Below, one piece after another: positions 36,399 to 45,591 of a stretch of 64,000 bases of DNA. How positions within the stretch are numbered: the first letter of the stretch is position 1; each line of letters starts with the position of its first letter. Position numbers and translations under genes: made by a program. This DNA comes from Bradyrhizobium sp. Ec3.3 (GTDB lineage Bacteria > Pseudomonadota > Alphaproteobacteria > Rhizobiales > Xanthobacteraceae), in assembly GCF_000472925.1 (NCBI RefSeq), contig NZ_AXAS01000011.1, forward strand, positions 62,001-126,000, read 5' to 3'. The notes under the pieces were generated by a model, which saw nothing but the letters and a program-made list of their open reading frames with translations, was not told the DNA's origin and searched no databases.

Positions 36399-36705
36399 GG
36401 TCAGCTCCTATTTCCTGCAAGCCCGACGCAATCTAATCTAGCGGGTCCCAAGTTGGATACGGCAAGAATATTGCCGGGATTGCGTGCATGCCGCCCGGAG
36501 CCTGAATGTCCGAGTTGTGGTCAAAAGCGGAAGGTTCAGAACGAGCCAACGTTTTGCCAGGCATTGCGGTAGCGATTGTTTGCCCCGGGTTGTGAGCGCG
36601 AGGTCCTTCTCCGGATTAATCGGTGGACCTCATCCTGAGGAGCCCGCTGGAAGCGGGCGCGCTCGGGGCACCATCACGGTGGACACCGGGTGGATGCGAT
36701 CTGGA
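36399..36705. other. Non-coding, remnant-bearing gap
   Basis: 307 bases without an intact gene. It holds a short hairpin (CCCGCTGGAAGCGGGC near 36643) preceded by CCTCATCCTGAGGAG, a sequence I know from intergenic repeats of this group, and then the vanB-like scrap annotated separately. Confidence 0.5.
36657..36702 (+). pseudogene. Possible scrap of a vanB-like 3' end
   Basis: The stretch GGGGCACCATCAC-G-GTGGA-C-AC then CCGGG-T-GGA-T-GCGATCT aligns with the last ~45 bases of the intact vanB at 28480-28526, with a few substitutions and one 6-base in-frame gap. It encodes A-R-G-T-I-T-V-D-T. Too short to be certain; could be coincidence or shared repeat content. Confidence 0.4.
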
Positions 36706-37788
36706 TCAACTAATGTAAGCTTGAAGGTTCGCGCCGATATTCAACGAACGGCTGCACTGTTCGATGGCTTCTTCAAGTTGACGGAGGTGCAGGTGCGCAA
36801 TGCAGAGAAGCCGCGCCGTGATGTTGTCCTGCAAGACGGTCAGATTTGTTCGGTCGCCGTCGAACCGATCTGACCAGATGTCGTGGGCGGTCTGAAGATC
36901 GGTTAGCGTTACGTTGATCCGCACCTGGTCTCCGTTGCGTCTCACCGCGCCGTGTACGGCCCAGCGGATACCGAGATCCGTCCCGAGCTGCTTCAGATCA
37001 ATCGACTTGTTCTTGTAGGTAGAGGCGGTCTCGCGTCCAATAACGAAAGTGGCTGGCGTTCGTGCGAGACCGGTCGTCAAATCTGTCGTGATGGCGTCGA
37101 CAAAGCGCTCCTGCTCTGGATCGTTGTTGAGATTGGCGAAGGGCAACACGACGAGAGAGAGACGAGTCGCAATCTCGGGCCCGACTGTCGGTTGCCCCTG
37201 GATCTTTTGAGCTTCCCGAACTACGTCTGTACGGATCGTCTTCCAGACATTCCAATAACCGATAAGGCCGCCGGCAATTGCGCCGATGGTGGCAACCGAC
37301 GCCAGCGCCCCGCCGACGAGCTTCATACGACCTCTGAGCTGACCCAGCCAGTCATGGAATTGCCGTTTGCTTACTGCTCTTTCAGCAAGATCTGGGACCG
37401 AAACCGCTGTGCTCCCTGCCGCGCGGGCAAACTTTGACGGTTCTGCGAGGGAGACCACCGCCGTTCTTGGGCACCGATCCTCTTCGTGTATGGCGCCCAC
37501 GAAACGAAAACCTTTTCGTGGAAATGTTTTGATAAGACGTTGTTGCTCGCCGGAGTCGCCGATCGCGCGTCGGACGGCGTTCAGCCGGGTCGTCAGTGCC
37601 GAGTCAGATACAATCCGACCATTCCAAATCGCGTTTATGAGATCGTCCTTGCTGACGACGCGATCCCTGCTGCGGATCAAATATTCGAGCAGATCGAGAA
37701 CCTGAGGCGGCGTAGGCACAACATCGGGCCCGCGCCGCAACTCGCGCTTGTCGGTGTCCAACGCACAGTCCTCGAAGAAATAGCGCAT
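36706..37788 (-). pseudogene. Truncated CadC-like regulator with internal deletion
   Basis: 360 codons. The start is a normal OmpR/PhoB-type winged helix (F-E-D-C-A-L-D-T-D-K-R-E-L-R-R-G; R-L-I-K-T-F-P-R-K-G-F-R-F-V-G), then one membrane helix near residue 170 and a TolB-like domain (V-V-L-P-F-A-N-L ... F-V-D-A-I-T-T-D-L). After D-N-I-T-A-R-L the sequence jumps to a TPR-like piece (H-L-H-L-R-Q-L-E-E-A-I-E-Q-C) and stops. Relatives of this type usually run to 500 or more residues, so a central deletion and a lost 3' end are inferred. DNA binding may persist. Confidence 0.6.
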
Positions 37789-37958
37789 GGCACCATTCCC
37801 CAGGCTTGCCCTCTATCCCCCGAGAGCGCGGCCGCGATCGTGCGGCGAGATTAGGCCGGAAAGGAAAATGTAAGCCGAATATCAAATCCACAAATATGAT
37901 CTCTTTCACACATGCGGGCGCAATCCTCAGGAGGACGGAGAAAAACGCAAGGTTGGCT

Positions 37959-39938
37959 CTACGCCGCGTGGGTCGCCCTATGCTTCTTCGGGCCGAGCAG
38001 CGCCAGAACCTGCTCGGCCGAGGCGGGGCGGCTGATGAGATAGCCCTGGACTTCGTCGCAATTGGTCTGGCGCAGATATTCGAGCTGATCAACCGTCTCG
38101 ACGCCTTCGGCGACCACGCCGATATTCAAGTCCCGCGCGAGGGAGATCACCGACTTCACGATCGCGGCGCAGTCCGGCTGCGCCAGCATGTCGCTGATGA
38201 AGGACTGATCGATCTTGATGCGGCTGAACGGCAGCTTGCGCAAATACGTCAGCGACGAGAATCCGGTGCCGAAATCGTCCAGCGCCACCGTGACGCCGAG
38301 TTGCAGCAGCGCGTTCAGGATCGACGACGCCGAACCGTATTTCGACAGCAGCATCGATTCGGTGATCTCGATCTCCAGCCGGTACGGGGCGACGTTGGCC
38401 TCAGTCAGTGCCTGCACGATGGTCTGGAGAATGCCCGTGTTGTGGAATTGTGCCGCGGAGAAATTCACCGCGACCCTGATATGGTCGGGCCACTCCGCCA
38501 GCGTCGCGCAGGCGCGCCTGATGACCCATTCGCCGATCTCGTGAATGAGGCCGGTTTCCTCGGCGATCGGAATGAACTCGCTCGGCGGCACCAGTCCGCG
38601 CACCGGATGCTTCCAGCGCAGAAGAGCCTCGAAGCCGGTAATCCGGTTTTCCCTGAGATTGAGGAACGGCTGAAAGACCAGGAACAGCTCGTCCCGTGCG
38701 ACGGCGAGCTCCAGATCCGATTGCAGCGCCTTGCGGTCGCGCGCCGACTTGTCGTCGGCGGCCTCGAAGAAGCAGATCGTGCCGGGGCCGGCCTTCTTGG
38801 CGCGATAGAGTGCGGCATCGGCATGTTTGAGCAGGTCAAGCTGCGTGTCGCCGTCCCGCGGCGCCAGCACGATGCCGACGCTGGTGCCGCCAATGATCTC
38901 GCGGCCCTCGATCAGGAACGGCTTGGCGAAGGCCGTGACGAATCGCTCCGCGATCCCCAGGGCGTCCTCGGCCCGGGTGAGATTGGCCATGACCAGCGCG
39001 AACTCGTCTCCGCCGATGCGCGCGACGTGCTCGGCCGCCCGCGTGCAGCGTTGCAGGCGGCTGGCGACCTGGACCAGGAATTCGTCGCCGGCGGGATGGC
39101 CGAACTTGTCGTTCACCTCCTTGAAGCGATCGAGGTCGAGCAGCAGCACGGCGAACTCCTCGCCGGACAGGGCCAGCCGCTTCAGGGCGGCATCGAGTGT
39201 CTCGTTGAACGCGAAACGGTTGGGCAGGTGCGTCAGCGGATCCTGGCGGACCGACCGCTCCGCCTCGAGCTGCCGCATGATGCGTCGCATGAAGGTGAAG
39301 GAATTGACGAACACGCCGCGCAGCAGCACGGATCCGTAGACCACGACCAACACGGCCATCAGCAGATAGGCGGGATCACCGCCGCTGCCGAGACAGATCC
39401 CGATGCCGAGGAAGAGGGGAGTCGTGAATGCGATCGCCGCGATCGGGATGGTGGCGAACGCGAAGGCGCCGCCGGCCAGCATGCCGGCGCACAGACAAGT
39501 GATGACGAGCTGGCCGCCGGTGGAGGCGTTGGCGAAGAACGCGACCGGCACGATGCCCCAGGCGGAGCCGAGGATGAAGGCGTTGCGCACGAGACGGTGC
39601 ATGGCGCGACGGGATACGAATTGCGGCTTCGTGATGCGGCGCGCGCTGTGGGATTGCACGCCGAACAGGATCGCAGCGCCCGCGACTGCACTCGCCCAGA
39701 CCAGGGCGAACTTCCAGTCCGGCGAATGCCAGAGCGCGATGGCAAGCACGGCCGCATTGCAGGCATTGGCCAGCATGATGCCGACGGAATAGCCGAGCAC
39801 GAGAGCCATCTGCTCCGCGCGGATATGTCCGGCGACAGCGTCGTCGGTTGCGGGTCCGCCGAACGCGGCGAGATCGCCGGCGAACAGCTTGGTCAGATAG
39901 GACGTCAGTCGGGACCGCATTGCAGAGCCTGCAGGCAT
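37959..39938 (-). CDS. GGDEF-EAL cyclic-di-GMP protein with membrane sensor region
   Basis: 659 residues. About six membrane helices (residues ~45-205) come first, then a GGDEF domain with intact I-G-G-D-E-F at 39000-39017 and an EAL domain with intact F-E-A-L-L-R-W, I-T-E-S and D-D-F-G-T-G. Both synthesis and breakdown of c-di-GMP are therefore possible. The inhibitory site is degenerate (R-A-A-E in place of R-x-x-D), so product feedback is probably absent. ATG 39938 is used; ATG 39920 is an alternative. Confidence 0.9.
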   Translation of the reverse strand: MPAGSAMRSRLTSYLTKLFAGDLAAFGGPATDDAVAGHIRAEQMALVLGYSVGIMLANACNAAVLAIALWHSPDWKFALVWASAVAGAAILFGVQSHSARRITKPQFVSRRAMHRLVRNAFILGSAWGIVPVAFFANASTGGQLVITCLCAGMLAGGAFAFATIPIAAIAFTTPLFLGIGICLGSGGDPAYLLMAVLVVVYGSVLLRGVFVNSFTFMRRIMRQLEAERSVRQDPLTHLPNRFAFNETLDAALKRLALSGEEFAVLLLDLDRFKEVNDKFGHPAGDEFLVQVASRLQRCTRAAEHVARIGGDEFALVMANLTRAEDALGIAERFVTAFAKPFLIEGREIIGGTSVGIVLAPRDGDTQLDLLKHADAALYRAKKAGPGTICFFEAADDKSARDRKALQSDLELAVARDELFLVFQPFLNLRENRITGFEALLRWKHPVRGLVPPSEFIPIAEETGLIHEIGEWVIRRACATLAEWPDHIRVAVNFSAAQFHNTGILQTIVQALTEANVAPYRLEIEITESMLLSKYGSASSILNALLQLGVTVALDDFGTGFSSLTYLRKLPFSRIKIDQSFISDMLAQPDCAAIVKSVISLARDLNIGVVAEGVETVDQLEYLRQTNCDEVQGYLISRPASAEQVLALLGPKKHRATHAA

Positions 39939-40105
39939 GGGCCGTTCATATTCGGCTCAAGGTCGGAGAATTCGCTGCAAACCTTTGACGAACTATGAAT
40001 TTATCGCCCGCGCCGGGATCGCTGCGGCACGATGTGCATAGGGAACCGCCGGTATCGGTAACAAATCAATACAAATGCCGCCGTCCCCGGTTCCCGCGCG
40101 CGGCA

Positions 40106-40471
40106 TCAGCGCGCCAGCTGCTTCGGATCGTAGAAGAAGCGTTCCTCGATCAGCTCATCGCCGCGCCAGGTCTGCCACGCAATCTCCTCCAGCGTGCGCG
40201 TGACGCCTTCGGCATTGGTGAAGGCGAATTTCCAGCGCGTGGCGACATTGTCTCCGGCGATCAGGCTTGGCCCGAGGCGCACGGCCTTGACCTCCTTGAA
40301 GGCAGCCAGCACGCCGCGCTCCTTGGCCGCGAGCTTGTCGCGGCCGACCATCGGCTCGGCCTGGTTTTCATGGGTGGCGGCGTCGGCTGCATAAAACCGC
40401 TCGATCGCCCCGACGAAGTCGCCGTCCTCGAGGTGCTTGGCAAACGCTTCGACAATCTCACGGCTCGGCAT
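40106..40471 (-). CDS. SnoaL/NTF2-like protein
   Basis: 121 residues with the NTF2-like cone fold pattern: helical start, F-Y-A-A-D-A-A-T-H-E-N, G-R-D-K-L, and a beta-rich second half with W-K-F-A-F-T and E-E-I-A-W-Q-T-W-R-G-D-E-L-I-E-E-R-F-F-Y-D-P. Members are small hydrolases, isomerases or ligand binders; no specific reaction can be assigned. It is divergent from a TetR gene with operators between, so it is the likely regulatory target. Confidence 0.8.
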   Translation of the reverse strand: MPSREIVEAFAKHLEDGDFVGAIERFYAADAATHENQAEPMVGRDKLAAKERGVLAAFKEVKAVRLGPSLIAGDNVATRWKFAFTNAEGVTRTLEEIAWQTWRGDELIEERFFYDPKQLAR

Positions 40472-40493
40472 GGCAGCACCTCACGACTATAAA

Positions 40494-40528
40494 CCGACTG
40501 ATAGTCGGGAAATACCGACCGTCAGTCG
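40494..40528. promoter_or_regulatory. TetR operator region (nested inverted repeats)
   Basis: CCGACT-GAT-AGTCGG (40494-40508) is a perfect 6+6 palindrome. A wider inverted repeat pairs ACTGATAGTCGG with CCGACCGTCAGT across GAAATA, with two mismatches. It sits 23 nt upstream of the NTF2-like gene and 47 nt before tetR, the usual layout for TetR autorepression. Confidence 0.65.
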
Positions 40529-40574
40529 AAAAGTCAACTGGCAGCAGTTGCGGAATTCGACTACAGCAGGCGTT

Positions 40575-41165
40575 ATGGCAAAGCAGGCGGAACGGCGGGC
40601 CGCGACCACCGAGGCGATCCTGACGGTGGCGCGCCGCCTGTTTGGGACGCAGGGTTTTGTCGCCACGACCATGGACGACGTCGCCGACGGCGCCCGCGTC
40701 GCCAAAGGCGCGGTCTATCATCACTTCAAGACCAAGGAGGCGGTATTCGCCGCAGTGTTCGACGAGGTCTCGCGCGACCTCGTCGCCGAGATCAACCGCG
40801 CCGTCCGCGCCGAGAAGGACGTGCTTGCCGCGATGGTCGCCGGCACGCAGCACTATTTCGCCGCGACCGCCAAGGGGCCGACCGGCCAGATCATCCTGCG
40901 CGACGGCCCGGCCGTGCTCGGCTGGGAGCGCTGGCGCGAGATCGACGCGCAGCATTTTGGCGGCGAGATGCCGCGCGCGCTTGCTGCCGCGATGGACGCG
41001 GGCCTGATCGCGCGGCAGCCGATCGAGCCACTGGCGCGGCTGCTGCTCGGCGCGGTGACGGAGGCCGCGGTGGCCTGCGCCGGAAGAGCCGACATCGCCA
41101 AGGCGGGCGTGGAATATGCCCGCGCGTTCAAGTCGCTGATCGAGGCGCTGCGTCTGCGGCAATGA
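40575..41165 (+). CDS. TetR-family transcriptional regulator
   Basis: 196 residues from ATG 40575 (MAKQAERRAAT). The N-terminal helix-turn-helix is typical: A-I-L-T-V-A-R-R-L-F-G, G-F-V-A-T-T-M-D-D-V-A, G-A-V-Y-H-H-F-K-T-K-E-A-V-F. The C-terminal domain binds an unknown ligand. It probably represses itself and the divergent NTF2-like gene through the inverted repeats between them. The downstream oxidoreductase starts 57 nt after its stop and could be in the same transcript. Confidence 0.9.
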   Translation: MAKQAERRAATTEAILTVARRLFGTQGFVATTMDDVADGARVAKGAVYHHFKTKEAVFAAVFDEVSRDLVAEINRAVRAEKDVLAAMVAGTQHYFAATAKGPTGQIILRDGPAVLGWERWREIDAQHFGGEMPRALAAAMDAGLIARQPIEPLARLLLGAVTEAAVACAGRADIAKAGVEYARAFKSLIEALRLRQ

Positions 41166-41222
41166 GTGTGCTATGGACCTTCGATCCGAAACGCCCACAA
41201 CAACAATAAAAACCGGAAAAGC

Positions 41223-42851
41223 ATGACCGCCCAACTGCAATCCGCCCATTCAAACGATCCCGAATTCGACTACGTCATCGTCGGCGCCGGCTCGGCCGGC
41301 TGTGTGCTCGCCAACCGTTTGTCGGCGAACGGCAAGCATTCGGTGCTGCTGCTTGAAGCCGGCCCGAAGGATTCCAACATCTGGATCCACGTGCCGCTCG
41401 GCTACGGCCGCCTGTTCAAGGAGAAGAGCGTCAACTGGATGTACCAGACCGAGCCGGAGCCCGAGCTCAACGGACGGCAAGTGTTCCAGCCGCGCGGCAA
41501 GACGTTGGGCGGCTCGAGCTCGATCAACGGCCTGCTGTACGTCCGCGGCCAGCACGAGGATTACGACCGCTGGCGCCAGCTTGGCAACGCCGGCTGGGGC
41601 TATGACGACGTGCTGCCCTATTTCAGGAAGGCCGAGAACCAGGCTCGCGGCGCCGATCAATTCCACGGCACCGGAGGACCGCTGCCGGTCTCAGATCTGA
41701 TCCTGTCCGATCCGCTGTCACAAGCCTTCATCAAGGCGGGGGTCGAGACAGGCCTGCCCTACAATCCCGACTTTAACGGCGCCTCGCAGGAAGGCGTCGG
41801 CCTGTTCCAGACCACGACGCGCAAGGGCCGCCGCGCGTCCACGGCTGTCGCCTATCTCGGCCCCGCGAAGAACCGCGGCAATCTCAAGATCGAAACCTTG
41901 GCGCTGGGCCAGCACATCCTGTTCGACGGGCGCCGCGCCGTCGGCGTCGAATATCGCCAAGGCTCGGCCTTGCGCCGCGTGCGGGCGCGCAAGGAGGTGC
42001 TGGTCTCCAGCGGCGCCTACAACTCGCCGCAGCTTTTGCAGCTCTCCGGCGTCGGCCCGGCCGACCTCCTGCGTAAGCATGGCATCGATGTCGTGCTCGA
42101 TGCGCCGGGCGTCGGCCACGATCTCCAGGATCACATGCAGGTCCGCATTGTGATGCGCTGCTCGCAGCCGATCACGCTCAACGATGCCATCAACCATCCG
42201 ATCCGACGTACGCTGACTGGAATACGCTATGCACTGTTCCGCCAGGGCTGGCTGACGATCGCGGCGGGCACTGCGGCCGCCTTCTTCAAGACCAGTCCGC
42301 GTCTCGCCACGCCGGACATCCAGGTGCACTTTCTGCCGTTCTCGACCGACAAGATGGGCGAGAAGCTGCACGATTTTTCCGGCTTCACCGCCTCCGTGTG
42401 CCAGCTCCGCCCCGAAAGCCGCGGGAGCTTGCGGATCAAGAGTGCTGACCCGACGGTGCCGCCGGAAATCCGCGTCAACTACATGTCGACCGAGACCGAC
42501 CGCACCACGAACGTCGAGGGCCTGAAGATCCTGCGCAAGATATTGCACGCGCCGGCGCTAAAACCCTTTGTGGTGGAGGAGGTCGATCCCGGCCTCAAGG
42601 TCGCGACCGATGCGGAGCTCCTGGAATTCTGCCGCCAGCGCGGCAGCACCATCTATCATCCGACCTCGACCTGCCGTATGGGCAATGATGCGCTCGCCGT
42701 GGTCGATCAGCGGCTCAAGGTGAGGGGGATCGAGGGCTTGCGCGTGGTCGACGGATCGATCATGCCTGATCTCGTGTCGGGCAATACCAACGCGCCGATC
42801 ATCATGATCGCCGAAAAGGCCTCCGACATGATATTGGAGGATGCGCGGTAA
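41223..42851 (+). CDS. GMC-family FAD oxidoreductase (choline dehydrogenase-like)
   Basis: 542 residues from ATG 41223. N-terminal ADP-binding fold V-I-V-G-A-G-S-A-G-C-V-L-A-N-R-L, GMC signature L-G-G-S-S-S-I-N-G-L-L-Y-V-R-G, and C-terminal active-site region H-P-T-S-T-C-R-M-G and N-T-N-A-P-I-I-M-I-A-E-K. It would oxidise an alcohol with FAD, passing electrons to a quinone or cytochrome rather than oxygen; substrate not predictable. The end overlaps an upstream ATG of the hemC frame by 11 nt. Confidence 0.9.
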   Translation: MTAQLQSAHSNDPEFDYVIVGAGSAGCVLANRLSANGKHSVLLLEAGPKDSNIWIHVPLGYGRLFKEKSVNWMYQTEPEPELNGRQVFQPRGKTLGGSSSINGLLYVRGQHEDYDRWRQLGNAGWGYDDVLPYFRKAENQARGADQFHGTGGPLPVSDLILSDPLSQAFIKAGVETGLPYNPDFNGASQEGVGLFQTTTRKGRRASTAVAYLGPAKNRGNLKIETLALGQHILFDGRRAVGVEYRQGSALRRVRARKEVLVSSGAYNSPQLLQLSGVGPADLLRKHGIDVVLDAPGVGHDLQDHMQVRIVMRCSQPITLNDAINHPIRRTLTGIRYALFRQGWLTIAAGTAAAFFKTSPRLATPDIQVHFLPFSTDKMGEKLHDFSGFTASVCQLRPESRGSLRIKSADPTVPPEIRVNYMSTETDRTTNVEGLKILRKILHAPALKPFVVEEVDPGLKVATDAELLEFCRQRGSTIYHPTSTCRMGNDALAVVDQRLKVRGIEGLRVVDGSIMPDLVSGNTNAPIIMIAEKASDMILEDAR

Positions 42852-42876
42852 TCCGCGCAAAAGGGGAGCATACGGC

Positions 42877-43857
42877 TTGGCTATTCGATTGCGGATCGGC
42901 ACGCGCAAGAGCGCGATGGCGCTGGCACAGACGGAAGAGATCGCGCGCCGCCTGACCGCCGCCGTGCCCGATATCGACGTCGAAATCGTCAAGTTCGACA
43001 CCACGGGCGATCTCGACCAGACCAGCAAGCTGTTACCCCATGGCGGCAAGGGCGGCGCCTTCGTCGCACAGATCCGTGCCGCGGTGCTGTCGGGCGAGTT
43101 ACAGGCGGCGATGCATTCGCTCAAGGACATGCCGGGCAACGAGGACACGCCGGGCCTCGTGATCGGCGCCACGCTGTCGCGCGATCCGCCGAGCGATGCC
43201 CTGGTGCTGCGCGATGGTGTTACGCTCGATGCATTCAGACAGTCGCGCGGCAAGGGTTTCAAGATCGGCACCAACGCCGTGCGTCGCGCGGCCTATGCGC
43301 GGCGGCTGTTTCCGGACGCCGAGGTGATCCACTTCCGCGGCGCCGCCGACACGCGCGTGCGCAAGCTCGATAACGGTGAGTTGCAGCGGTTGCCGGATGG
43401 TGGCGCGGTCGGTCCCGCCGATGCGCTGATCATGGCGCGCTCGGGGCTCGATCGCGTCGGCCTTGCGAGCCGGATCGCCTACGAATTCTCGGCTACGGAG
43501 ATGTTGCCTGCGGCAGGGCAGGGCATCGTTGCGGTGGAATGTGCAGCGCAGGACTGGCAGACGCGGCGCATCCTGTCTGCGATCGACGATCCCACCGCGC
43601 ATGCCTGCGCTGATGCCGAACGCGAGGTGCTGTGGGTCCTCAATGGTCACTGCAATTCGCCGGTGGCGGGGTTCTCGACGATCGACGGCGATCAGATGTC
43701 GCTCACCGCATCGGTGCTCGATCTTTCCGGCAACACCATCATCGAAGCCTCGCGCGCCGGTCCCGCGAACCGTCCGCGCGAGCTCGGCCGTGCGGTCGGG
43801 CTCGATCTGCTGGCCAGGGGCGCGTCCGAGATCATCGAGCGCAGCCGGCCGCGCTAG
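42877..43857 (+). CDS. hemC: Hydroxymethylbilane synthase
   Basis: 326 residues. HemC condenses four porphobilinogens into hydroxymethylbilane for heme and tetrapyrrole synthesis. Visible: R-I-G-T-R-K-S-A-M-A-L-A-Q at the start, H-S-L-K-D-M-P, K-I-G-T-N-A-V-R-R-A-A-Y, G-Q-G-I-V-A-V-E and the dipyrromethane-attaching Cys in H-C-N-S-P-V-A. TTG 42877 follows AGGGGAG by 8 nt and matches the family N-terminus; ATG 42841 would add 12 residues. The convergent neighbour is hemE, another heme gene. Confidence 0.95.
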   Translation: MAIRLRIGTRKSAMALAQTEEIARRLTAAVPDIDVEIVKFDTTGDLDQTSKLLPHGGKGGAFVAQIRAAVLSGELQAAMHSLKDMPGNEDTPGLVIGATLSRDPPSDALVLRDGVTLDAFRQSRGKGFKIGTNAVRRAAYARRLFPDAEVIHFRGAADTRVRKLDNGELQRLPDGGAVGPADALIMARSGLDRVGLASRIAYEFSATEMLPAAGQGIVAVECAAQDWQTRRILSAIDDPTAHACADAEREVLWVLNGHCNSPVAGFSTIDGDQMSLTASVLDLSGNTIIEASRAGPANRPRELGRAVGLDLLARGASEIIERSRPR

Positions 43858-44046
43858 GCCGCCGCAAATCGATCATCGGCCCGAGCGTAGGATCGTGCTC
43901 CTGTTTTGCCCGACGCCTCAAATGCCCTGGGCGCGGCCGGAGCGCCTGGCCGGCGGGGCCGTTCTACTTTGCATGGGGTTGTTTTCGAGCATTTTGCAAA
44001 GCACGCCCCGCCGCCGTCGGGAGGGAACGGACGGAGCGTCGATGCG

Positions 44047-45417
<1,371 letters not shown>

Positions 45418-45591
45418 GGCCTCGTGCGGTCCGATACCCCCTCGACGCGCTAACCTGCCGTTAGCGATCAGATGATCGCGAGCACCGTAGGACTACGTAA
45501 ATCGGCGCAGTTTGAGGCGAATTGCGCTGCGCTTTTCAGGATTCGATAACAGAAGCGGCGGAATTTCCGGGCATCGGAGAATCCTGTTCGC

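Noticed and set aside
37806..39998. 730-codon plus-strand frame opposite the GGDEF-EAL gene
   Set aside because: Composition (Arg, Gln, Asp, Glu rich, no hydrophobic core) is that of an antisense shadow; the minus strand carries intact GGDEF and EAL motifs.
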